Part shown: one piece after another, positions 1 to 5,569 of the stretch
Position numbering within the stretch: the first letter of the stretch is position 1
How the letters are laid out: each line of letters starts with the position of its first letter
Origin: Silvimonas sp.
GTDB taxonomy: Bacteria; Pseudomonadota; Gammaproteobacteria; Burkholderiales; Chitinibacteraceae
Reading direction: 5' to 3'
Assembly (NCBI GenBank): GCA_030151005.1
Contig: JASLES010000231.1
Span: forward strand, 1 to 5,569
DNA length: 5,569 nucleotides
The notes under the pieces: model-generated
What the model was told of the DNA's origin: nothing
The model's database searches: none
What the model saw: the letters and a program-made list of their open reading frames with translations, nothing else
Program-made: the position numbers and the translations under genes

Positions 1-1222
1 TCTGTTCGATGCCTTTGCCGGCGCGACAGAGGTGGCGACCGATGTCGCGGGATACTGGCGGCAATGGCAACGTGCAGAAGAAGAGTTCGCCGCTGCCAGC
101 CGCAATGCCGCCGCGTTTGATGCCGAGCGTGAACGGTTGCAATGGCAGATCAATGAAGTTGCCGAACTGGGTCTGGGTGACAATGAATGGGAAGAACTGC
201 AAGGGGAACATCGCCGCCTGCAGCATGCCGCCAGTCTGATTGATGGCGTGCAATCCGCACTGGATGTGCTCAGCGACGGTGATGAAAACTGCCAGGGCTG
301 GCTGGGCAGCGCCAGCCGCCGCCTGCAAGAACTGGCCGGTTACGATGAACAGTTGAATCCGTCGCTGGATTTACTGGCTAGTGTGGACGCCCAGTTGGCC
401 GAAGCGGTGAGCGAACTGCGTCGGTATGCGGATCATCTGGAACTGGACCCACAACGTTTGCAAGAGGTCGAGACCCGGCTGGATCTGGTCTGGCGAACTG
501 CGCGCAAATACCGCATCGAACCCCCAGGGCGACTGCCAGCCGCGCTCCAGGAATGGACAACCCAGCTTGACGCGCTGGGCGGTGGAGAAGGGATCGCCCG
601 TCTGGAAAAAGCCGTCATTACTGCGCGCGCTGCCTATGAAAAACGGGCAGCGCAACTCTCTGCCTTGCGGCAAAAACAAGCTGCGCCGTTTGCCAAAGCG
701 GTTACGACGCAGATGAAACCCCTGGCACTGGCCGATAGCGTATTTACCGTCGCGTTAACCCCGGTCGCGGCCGGTGGGCACGGCCTTGAAGATGTGGATT
801 TCCAGATTGCACACGGTGATGCTGAGCCGCGGCCGTTGGGCAAGATTGTCTCCGGCGGGGAGTTGTCTCGCATTAGCCTGGGTATTCAGGTGATTACCAG
901 TGGCCTTGCCGGTGTGCCGACCCTGGTTTTCGACGAGGTTGATGTCGGTATTGGCGGGCGCGTGGCAGAAATTGTTGGACGCATGCTGGCTGACCTGGGC
1001 AAGGCGCATCAGGTCTTGTGCATTACCCATTTGCCGCAAGTGGCCGCCTGCGGCAATCAGCATTTCCAGGTGAGTAAAGACAAAGGCAACGCTGGCATTG
1101 TCAGCCACGTCGCTGCGCTGGATGACGCCGGGCGCGTGGAAGAGATCGCCCGCATGCTGGGTGGGGTGGATATCACCGAGACCACGCGGCGTCATGCTGC
1201 GGAGTTGCTGGGCCATGTCTGA
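1..1222 (+). CDS. recN: DNA repair protein RecN, C-terminal part (5' truncated by window)
   Basis: RecN is an SMC-like ATPase of the cytoplasm that helps double-strand break repair by recombination. The reading frame is open from base 2, so the start codon and the N-terminal head half with Walker A lie before the window; by comparison with the roughly 553-residue E. coli protein about 150 residues are missing. The visible part begins in the helical, Glu/Arg/Gln-rich coiled-coil region (to about base 680) and then gives the C-terminal ATPase half. This contains the ABC signature SGGELSR (from 851), Walker B PTLVFDEVDVG (917-949, catalytic Glu codon at 935), and the switch histidine in CITHLPQVA (His codon 1028). 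The end, with HAAELL close to the stop, also matches RecN. The pattern SGGELSRI followed by FDEVDVGI and THLPQVA is specific for RecN over other SMC proteins. The stop overlaps the start of tadA. No frameshift or internal stop is seen, so the gene appears intact apart from the window cut. Confidence 0.96.
   Translation, partial: LFDAFAGATEVATDVAGYWRQWQRAEEEFAAASRNAAAFDAERERLQWQINEVAELGLGDNEWEELQGEHRRLQHAASLIDGVQSALDVLSDGDENCQGWLGSASRRLQELAGYDEQLNPSLDLLASVDAQLAEAVSELRRYADHLELDPQRLQEVETRLDLVWRTARKYRIEPPGRLPAALQEWTTQLDALGGGEGIARLEKAVITARAAYEKRAAQLSALRQKQAAPFAKAVTTQMKPLALADSVFTVALTPVAAGGHGLEDVDFQIAHGDAEPRPLGKIVSGGELSRISLGIQVITSGLAGVPTLVFDEVDVGIGGRVAEIVGRMLADLGKAHQVLCITHLPQVAACGNQHFQVSKDKGNAGIVSHVAALDDAGRVEEIARMLGGVDITETTRRHAAELLGHV
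1201..1204 (+). promoter_or_regulatory. Probable Shine-Dalgarno for tadA, inside recN
   Basis: GGAG lies 10 nt before the ATG at 1215, within the last codons of recN. The spacing is slightly long but usable. The alternative ATG at 1242 has no purine-rich site in front of it, so this element favours the 1215 start. Confidence 0.45.
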
Positions 1223-1751
1223 ACCGGCTGAACCGTTGCCGATGCTGCATGAATGGTCTGAGGCGCAAATCGGGTTCATGCAGGCTGCGCTGGCTGAAGC
1301 CGCCCAGGCCCAGGCCCTGGGCGAAGTCCCGGTGGGGGCGGTGGTGGTCTATAAAGGGCAGATTATCGGGCGAGGCCATAATCAGCCCATCACCCGGCAT
1401 GACCCTTCGGCCCATGCTGAAATGCTGGCGCTGCGGGGTGCGGCGCAAACCCTGGGCAACTATCGGCTGCCCGGATGCGAGCTTTACGTGACACTGGAGC
1501 CCTGTCTGATGTGCTCAGGCGTCATGATGCATGCGCGCCTGGCGCGTGTGGTGTTTGCGACTACCGACCCTAAAACCGGCTGCGCAGGCAGTGTGATCAA
1601 TCCGTTCATGGATGCCCGGCTCAATCATCACACCGAAGTGCTGGGCGGCCTGCTGGCCCAGGACGCCGCCGCCCAGCTCAAGGCTTTTTTTGCCGAGCGC
1701 CGCCGCCAGCAAAAGGCGCTGCGTGATGAGAAAGCGGCCGGGATCGCCTGA
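1215..1751 (+). CDS. tadA: tRNA-specific adenosine deaminase TadA
   Basis: TadA deaminates adenosine 34 to inosine in the anticodon of tRNA-Arg(ACG), allowing one tRNA to read several CGN codons; it acts in the cytoplasm as a homodimer and is normally essential. The 178-residue product has the full zinc-dependent cytidine/deoxycytidylate deaminase signature: HAE (His67 zinc ligand, Glu69 proton shuttle) and PCLMC (Cys97 and Cys100 zinc ligands). Around these are VPVGAV near the N-terminus, RHDPSAHAE, NYRL, YVTLEPC and the DPKTGCAGS loop, which match E. coli TadA almost position for position with about a 10-residue N-terminal offset. The length agrees with the family (about 165-180). The ATG at 1215 overlaps the recN stop by 8 nt, which suggests translational coupling and co-transcription. 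A shorter start at 1242 would also keep the whole catalytic domain but lacks a ribosome site. Guanine deaminases share the motifs but lack this TadA-type spacing and C-terminal basic tail. Confidence 0.95.
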   Translation: MSEPAEPLPMLHEWSEAQIGFMQAALAEAAQAQALGEVPVGAVVVYKGQIIGRGHNQPITRHDPSAHAEMLALRGAAQTLGNYRLPGCELYVTLEPCLMCSGVMMHARLARVVFATTDPKTGCAGSVINPFMDARLNHHTEVLGGLLAQDAAAQLKAFFAERRRQQKALRDEKAAGIA

Positions 1752-1858
1752 GAGTGTGATGGCGAGGCAAGGCCACTACGCCAGCCCATTGTTGCTCAAA
1801 TTGCGCGCCGTACATGACATCTGACTATCCAGACTCATCCTCATGCTAGAGTCTTGCG

Positions 1859-1885
1859 CATGGTCGCGGACATAACGCGATCGTG
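1859..1885. repeat. Imperfect inverted repeat, 10-nt arms, 7-nt spacer
   Basis: The arms CATGGTCGCG (1859-1868) and CGCGATCGTG (1876-1885) are complementary at 8 of 10 positions, and the two mismatches become G-U pairs in RNA. The inner five base pairs, TCGCG/CGCGA, are perfect. It lies about 110 nt before the chitinase ATG and is not followed by a T-run, so it is not a typical terminator. It could be a dimeric regulator's operator or an RNA hairpin in the leader; a chance repeat in GC-rich DNA cannot be ruled out. Confidence 0.35.
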
Positions 1886-1953
1886 AATAAAAGATTGCGA
1901 ACACGGTGAGCCAGCAGGCCGCGGCAGTTGCGCAGCAAAAGACGGGCCGCCGG

Positions 1954-1964
1954 TTGTATCACAA
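1954..1964. repeat. Small palindrome TTGT-N3-ACAA before the chitinase gene
   Basis: The sequence TTGTATCACAA is a perfect 4-bp palindrome with a 3-nt centre, ending 31 nt before the chitinase ATG. Its place just before the ribosome site could suit a repressor site, but the arms are short and such a match can occur by chance. Confidence 0.2.
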
Positions 1965-1984
1965 TCAGGCAAAAATACCCGAAC

Positions 1985-1988
1985 GAGG
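1985..1988 (+). promoter_or_regulatory. Shine-Dalgarno of the chitinase gene
   Basis: GAGG, within a purine-rich stretch, lies 7 nt before the ATG at 1996. The spacing is near ideal and fixes the start that also gives a well-formed signal peptide. Confidence 0.8.
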
Positions 1989-1995
1989 ATGAAGA

Positions 1996-3747
1996 ATGAG
2001 ACAGCTATTGTTGCTGCCGCTGATGGCGGCGGCTGCGCTTGCGCACGCCGATAAAGTGGTGTTCCAAGACGATTTCAAGGGTGACCTCTCGCAATGGGTG
2101 GGTCAGAACGGCGACGGCACCGTGCCCATGCATGGCGCGATTGTGGATGACCCGCTGCGCCCCGGCGGCAAGGCGCTCAAGTTCACCAAGAAAGTGTTTG
2201 GCGGTGATCTTTTCTCCAAAACCCAGTTTGCCGAAGGCAAAAAATACACGCTGACGTTTGATTACCTGGGGACATGTAGCTCCAGTTGCGGCGGCGTGAT
2301 TGGGTATACGGCTGACTTTCCTGGGCGTGACAACTGGCTGGCCGGTGCGGCCAAGCTGGGCGGTGGCGCGGAAGTGCTCAAAGACAATAATCAATGGAAC
2401 AGCTATAGCATTGATTTCAAGAGCAAGTTTGCGTTTCACCTGGCGCTGGAACAATGGGTGAATGGCTCTGGCGAGCCGGGTACGTCCCTGTTTGCCAATT
2501 TCAAGCTGATTGAAAAAGACGATGGCGGCGGCGATGCCAAACCGGCCGCTGCAGCGACGGCCGCTGTCGTGGGGGGTGTACCTGCCCCGGCCAAACCGCA
2601 GTTTGTCGCGTATTACCCGGCTTGGGCTGCGGGCCGCACACCGCCGTATTTTGTTAAAAATATGGAAACATCGGGTCTGGCCAGCAAGGTGACCGTCATC
2701 AACTATGCGTTTGGCAACGTGGTTGATAACAAATGCGCGGTGGGGTATCCCGATCAGGATTACAAACAACCCGTCGATGCCGCCAATACGCTGGATGGCA
2801 AGCCAGACGCGGGCAGCAACGGCCTGTTTGGCAACTGGAACCAGATCAAGCAACTCAAGCAAAAGCACCCTGACCTGAAAGTGGTGATTTCGCTGGGGGG
2901 CTGGACGTGGTCCAAATACTTCTCTGACGCGGCCTTGCCCAAAAACCGGGAAGCCTTTGTGAAGTCCTGCGTAGACACCTTTATCAAGGGCAATATCGAC
3001 GGCAAGAATGGTCTGGCTGCCGGTGTGTTCGACGGTATTGATATCGACTGGGAGTACCCGGGTACAGCGGGTAACGAAGGCAATATCGTGCGCGACGAAG
3101 ACCCCAAGAACTACACCGCGTTGCTGGCTGAATTCCGCAAACAGCTGGATGCCGCCAAACCAGGGTATCTCTTGACCGTGGCCGCCAGCGCCGCCGCCAA
3201 TGTGTACGGCAATATCGAGAGCGAAAAAATCCAGGCATCGGTGAACTGGATCAACCTGATGACCTACGACTTTGCCGGCCCGTGGGACAGCACTACCGGA
3301 TATCAGTCCAACCTGTTTACCGGGCCGAAGGATCGGCTCTCGATCGATATGGCCGTCAAGGACTACATCGACAAGGGCGTGCAGCCGGGCAAACTTGTCT
3401 TGGGTGTGCCGTTCTATGGCTACGGCTGGGTGCCGGGCAGCATGGATGCACATGGTATTCATCAGGCCGTCAAAGCCAAAGCCAAGGGCTCGCCTGACGA
3501 AGGCATTGCAACCTATGCCGAGATCAAGGCCAAGGCGGGTGACGTATACCGGGATGACAAAACCCGCGCCATTGTCAAAACATCTGGTGCTGAAATCTGG
3601 GTTTATGACGATCCGCAAGTCATCAAAGACAAGGCCGACTACGTGAAAAAGATGAAGCTGGGCGGTATGATGGCTTGGGAAGCCTCACAGGACACGCCAG
3701 ACGGTGAGTTGGCCAGCGCGATCTACAACGGGCTGATCAAACACTAA
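1996..3747 (+). CDS. Secreted GH18 family chitinase with N-terminal accessory domain
   Basis: This enzyme should hydrolyse beta-1,4 bonds of chitin outside the cytoplasm. Of 583 residues, 1-18 form a Sec signal peptide (one Arg, a Leu/Ala-rich core, cleavage expected after AHA at Ala18). Residues about 19-172 look like a beta-rich domain of the carbohydrate-binding type (Trp, Gly and Asn rich; a close Cys94/Cys98 pair), which I cannot assign to a family. A Gly/Ala/Pro/Asp-rich linker follows (about 173-201). The GH18 barrel runs from about 202 to the end: FVAYYPAW at its first strand, SLGG at 299-302, the catalytic DxxDxDxE motif (Asp346, Asp349, Asp351, acid/base Glu353), MTYDF with Tyr424 and Asp425, PFYGYGW around Tyr474, and the final-strand Trp561 in MAWE. 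The segment between Tyr474 and Trp561 is consistent with the alpha+beta insertion of subfamily A chitinases. Cys247 and Cys325 could form a disulfide. All catalytic residues are present, so it is probably active. It stands alone between an intergenic region and its own terminator. Confidence 0.93.
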   Translation: MRQLLLLPLMAAAALAHADKVVFQDDFKGDLSQWVGQNGDGTVPMHGAIVDDPLRPGGKALKFTKKVFGGDLFSKTQFAEGKKYTLTFDYLGTCSSSCGGVIGYTADFPGRDNWLAGAAKLGGGAEVLKDNNQWNSYSIDFKSKFAFHLALEQWVNGSGEPGTSLFANFKLIEKDDGGGDAKPAAAATAAVVGGVPAPAKPQFVAYYPAWAAGRTPPYFVKNMETSGLASKVTVINYAFGNVVDNKCAVGYPDQDYKQPVDAANTLDGKPDAGSNGLFGNWNQIKQLKQKHPDLKVVISLGGWTWSKYFSDAALPKNREAFVKSCVDTFIKGNIDGKNGLAAGVFDGIDIDWEYPGTAGNEGNIVRDEDPKNYTALLAEFRKQLDAAKPGYLLTVAASAAANVYGNIESEKIQASVNWINLMTYDFAGPWDSTTGYQSNLFTGPKDRLSIDMAVKDYIDKGVQPGKLVLGVPFYGYGWVPGSMDAHGIHQAVKAKAKGSPDEGIATYAEIKAKAGDVYRDDKTRAIVKTSGAEIWVYDDPQVIKDKADYVKKMKLGGMMAWEASQDTPDGELASAIYNGLIKH

Positions 3748-3768
3748 GCACAGCGCACGTGTTCCAGG

Positions 3769-3793
3769 ACGGAGGCTTCGGCCTCCGTTTTTT
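3769..3793 (+). terminator. Rho-independent terminator after the chitinase gene
   Basis: An 8-bp perfect stem, ACGGAGGC (3769-3776) with GCCTCCGT (3781-3788), closes a TTCG tetraloop, and a six-T run ends at 3793. This is a strong intrinsic terminator starting 22 nt after the chitinase stop. It should separate the chitinase transcript from the next gene. Confidence 0.93.
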
Positions 3794-3828
3794 ATTTGTC
3801 TCCTGTTGTAGGTGTTCTGGTTCTACAC

Positions 3829-4698
3829 ATGCATATCGAAATCGACCTTGCTGCGCAAAGCCTGCGCTTGTACGAAGAAAGCCGTTTGCTGCGGCAATAC
3901 GCTGTTTCTACGGCAGCGGCGGGCATCGGTGAGCAGCAGGGCAGCATGAAAACGCCGCGTGGTTTGCATACCGTGCGGGCCATGATCGGAGAAGGGCTGC
4001 CGTCTGGCAGCGTGCTGCGGGGCCGCCGTGCCACGGGTGAAATCCATACGCCGGCGCTGGGTGCACAGTTTCCGGAGCGAGACTGGACTCTGAGCCGGAT
4101 TATCTGGTTGTCTGGCTGCCAGCCAGGGTTTAACCGGCTCGGTACGGTCGATACCTTGCGCCGCTATATCTACATCCACGGTACGCCAGACGATCAGCCC
4201 ATGGGCGTGCCTGCTTCGCATGGCTGCGTGCGCATGCGCAATACCGACGTGATCGAGTTGTTCGCGCTGATCCGACCGGGAACGCCGGTCTTGTTGCTGG
4301 AAAATCCGGATGCCCGGACCGGACATTATGTGGCGCCGGTGCCCGTTCACGCGCTGGCGGATCTGGCTGTGCGCTTGCCTACCAGCGCACCGATCTTGCC
4401 GGCATCTCCGGCGCCAGGCGGCGACTGCCTGGCATGGGCATTATGGCGAGGGGATGGACAGCTCCAGGCGCTGCTGCATCTACAACCGGGTTCCGGCCTG
4501 CGCTTGCAGATGGCTGTGGACGCCGAGCCAACTGCATGGTTTGCGCTGTGGCCAGCCGCACAACACGCCGCTACGCTTTGCGATTGGCATGAGGTGCGCT
4601 TGCTGTTGCCGTCCGGCCAAACCGCGCCGGAAGGCTTTACCGCCATCCGTGCGTTGCCGGGGGCCGGACTCTGGCGTTGCTGGCTCGCCAGCGTTTGA
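3829..4698 (+). CDS. L,D-transpeptidase (YkuD/ErfK family) with C-terminal extension
   Basis: YkuD-domain enzymes use a cysteine to form or exchange peptide bonds at meso-diaminopimelate in peptidoglycan, or attach proteins to it. The signature is complete: IHGT with His117, then SHGCVRM at 130-136 with Ser130, His131, nucleophile Cys133 and Arg135. Other family blocks are the opening strand IEIDLAAQSLRLY, the STAAAGIGEQ and KTPRGLH segments, and TGEIH. The catalytic domain occupies about residues 1-165, the full length of the compact family members I know. The remaining roughly 120 residues are not a recognised domain. They are Ala/Leu/Pro/Trp rich and begin after a Pro-rich stretch (around PILPASPAPGG). 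No signal peptide or membrane segment is seen. I chose ATG 3829 because homologues begin with this strand; its ribosome site is weak (AGG 3809-3811, spaced long). An in-frame TTG at 3796 would add 11 residues but starts right at the terminator T-run. The product is 289 residues from the chosen start. It converges with the permease gene. Confidence 0.88.
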   Translation: MHIEIDLAAQSLRLYEESRLLRQYAVSTAAAGIGEQQGSMKTPRGLHTVRAMIGEGLPSGSVLRGRRATGEIHTPALGAQFPERDWTLSRIIWLSGCQPGFNRLGTVDTLRRYIYIHGTPDDQPMGVPASHGCVRMRNTDVIELFALIRPGTPVLLLENPDARTGHYVAPVPVHALADLAVRLPTSAPILPASPAPGGDCLAWALWRGDGQLQALLHLQPGSGLRLQMAVDAEPTAWFALWPAAQHAATLCDWHEVRLLLPSGQTAPEGFTAIRALPGAGLWRCWLASV

Positions 4699-4700
4699 AT

Positions 4701-4717
4701 CCCGCTTTTAACGCGGG
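4701..4717. terminator. Possible terminator hairpin between convergent genes
   Basis: CCCGC (4701-4705) and GCGGG (4713-4717) form a 5-bp GC stem with a 7-nt loop, just after the transpeptidase stop. On the + strand it is followed by a broken T-rich stretch (GTTTGTACTTT), so it could end that transcript weakly. On the - strand no T-run follows, and the hairpin overlaps the permease stop codon (4708-4710). Confidence 0.4.
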
Positions 4718-5569
4718 GTTTGTACTTTAGGCACGTCGCTGCAGGCCTGCACCATCTCTTCATAGGTATGCAGGGTCTGGTCAGCGGCTTCGATCTGCCG
4801 CGGTGGCAAATCGCGCAATTCAAACGGGCTGCCCAGTACGGCCGCCATGATCTGCGCATGGGGCAAGCGCTCGCGGAACGTTCCGATCAGATTATCGAAC
4901 AGGTCACCCTCGGTTTCAGGGATGACGCTGATCAAGAAGACTACGGCAACGATCTCCGGATTGACCTCATCCGGGATCGGGCCTTGCAAGTCTTCCAGCG
5001 CTAGATGACGGCCATCAATGTTCTGGGTACGCAAAATACGCACCAGAATCTCGGCGGCCAGTTCATCGCCGCCCGAGCCCAGCCCCACAGCCAGCACCAC
5101 AGAACCTTCCGGCGCGTTGATCGGACCTTGCCAGCGACCCGTTTGCTGTTCACGGCGTGTACGCAACTGGCGGCCCAGGCTGACTTCTTCCAGTACCGAT
5201 TGCCGACGGTTGCCCTTTGCGGGCTTGCCAGAGCCGCTTAACGTTTCAATGACGGTGCCAATCACGGCACTGACCCGTTTTTGCTCCGCGCGCGAAATGG
5301 CCTTGCTGGCGTAGTCCATCGCCAGCATGTGTACGGCGGGGCGCAGAACCGTATCGCAATACACCGCAAGAGGTTTGCGTTTGAGAAACACGCGGGCGCT
5401 GGCGATGATTTCATCGGCGTCGCCAGATAAAGCGCGCTGATAGAAGTTTTCCGGCATGGTCAGCGCAGGGACTTCGCCCAGCAGGATTTCCAGAAACTGC
5501 AGCCCCTTGATATAGCGCCCGGCCACCACCAGGCACAGCGTCAACGGGGTAGAAAGCACCAGCCCTACC
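4708..5569 (-). CDS. AI-2E family transporter (PerM/YhhT-like), C-terminal part (5' truncated by window)
   Basis: The frame is open to the right edge of the window, so only the last 286 or so residues are visible and most membrane helices lie outside. The visible start (GLVLSTPLTLCLVVAGRYI, 5507-5565) looks like the last transmembrane helix of AI-2E family permeases. It is followed by the block FLEILLGEVPAL and FYQRAL (5428-5451), typical as I recall of the long betaproteobacterial members. The remainder should be cytoplasmic: a helical region (about 5240-5400, with RPAVHMLAMDYASKAISRAE), a charged linker, and an alpha/beta part starting at SVVLAVGLGSGGDEL. This order resembles cobalamin-binding modules, but the usual DxHxxG is replaced by GLGSGGDE (5062-5085), so cofactor binding is doubtful. 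The family is named after autoinducer-2 export, but many members move other solutes such as ions; the substrate here cannot be told. The start codon is outside the window. A GTG at 5557-5559 is internal to the frame and not a credible start. Confidence 0.75.
   Translation of the reverse strand, partial: VGLVLSTPLTLCLVVAGRYIKGLQFLEILLGEVPALTMPENFYQRALSGDADEIIASARVFLKRKPLAVYCDTVLRPAVHMLAMDYASKAISRAEQKRVSAVIGTVIETLSGSGKPAKGNRRQSVLEEVSLGRQLRTRREQQTGRWQGPINAPEGSVVLAVGLGSGGDELAAEILVRILRTQNIDGRHLALEDLQGPIPDEVNPEIVAVVFLISVIPETEGDLFDNLIGTFRERLPHAQIMAAVLGSPFELRDLPPRQIEAADQTLHTYEEMVQACSDVPKVQTPR

Larger units (their letters stand above)
1752..1995. other. Intergenic region between tadA and the chitinase gene
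   Basis: This 244-nt gap must hold the end of the recN-tadA transcript and the control region of the chitinase gene. I see no hairpin followed by a T-run after tadA, so termination is either rho-dependent or absent. Several weak -35-like TTGCGC/TTGCTC hexamers occur (for example at 1854 and 1928), but none has a convincing -10 box at 16-18 nt. Two inverted repeats are listed separately. The lack of a clear sigma-70 promoter would fit an activator-dependent promoter, but that is inference only. Confidence 0.6.

Noticed and set aside
755..1279. A 174-codon open frame on the - strand over recN and the tadA start
   Set aside because: It is a shadow of the conserved RecN ATPase half; the translation has no family resemblance and no ribosome site was seen.
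1696..1720. AGCGCC/GGCGCT 6-bp stem near the tadA end as a terminator
   Set aside because: It lies inside the conserved tadA coding region, has a 13-nt loop and no T-run after it.
1760..1783. TGGCG/CGCCA stem just after tadA as a terminator
   Set aside because: Only 5 bp with a 14-nt loop and no following T-run.
1854..1882. Sigma-70 promoter with TTGCGC at 1854
   Set aside because: No acceptable -10 hexamer occurs at 16-18 nt spacing; CATAAC at 1871 is too close.
1906..1992. A 28-codon frame (GTG start) ending just before the chitinase ATG, possible leader peptide
   Set aside because: There is no Shine-Dalgarno before the GTG, no run of regulatory codons and no attenuator hairpin; the stop falling next to the chitinase ribosome site may be chance.
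2005..3618. A 537-codon open frame on the - strand covering most of the chitinase gene
   Set aside because: It is exactly antisense to a gene with complete GH18 motifs, shows no recognisable domain, and long antisense frames are common in GC-rich genes with strong codon bias.
5062..5085. Functional cobalamin-binding site in the permease tail
   Set aside because: The DxHxxG motif with the cobalt-ligating histidine is absent; only an overall resemblance in order of segments remains.

Overview
The window is GC-rich chromosomal DNA from a Gram-negative bacterium. The protein sequences (RecN, TadA, a no-signal YkuD enzyme, a long AI-2E-type permease) together with a secreted GH18 chitinase suggest a betaproteobacterium, plausibly a chitin-degrading member of the Neisseriales. 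That placement is inferred from protein similarity remembered from known families, not from a database search.

Layout from left to right: (1) the 3' three quarters of recN on the + strand, cut by the window start; (2) tadA on the + strand, overlapping the recN stop by 8 nt, so the two probably form a translationally coupled DNA-repair/tRNA-modification pair; (3) a 244-nt intergenic region with an imperfect 27-nt inverted repeat and a small palindrome but no strong promoter match; (4) a complete 583-residue secreted chitinase gene with a good Shine-Dalgarno, ending in a textbook UUCG-loop rho-independent terminator; (5) only 35 nt after that terminator's T-run, a gene for a YkuD-type L,D-transpeptidase with an unrecognised C-terminal extension and no signal peptide; (6) convergent with it, 9 nt away, the 3' part of an AI-2E family (PerM/YhhT-like) permease gene on the - strand, cut by the window end, whose cytoplasmic tail looks like a degenerate cobalamin-binding-type module.

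The genes do not form one obvious pathway. recN/tadA are housekeeping genes, the chitinase is a stand-alone nutrient-acquisition gene, the L,D-transpeptidase relates to the cell wall, and the permease has no inferable substrate. No mobile element, CRISPR array, tRNA or rRNA was seen. The points most worth a second look are the two C-terminal modules (on the transpeptidase and on the permease) and the N-terminal module of the chitinase. None of these amounts to clear evidence for a new multi-gene system.
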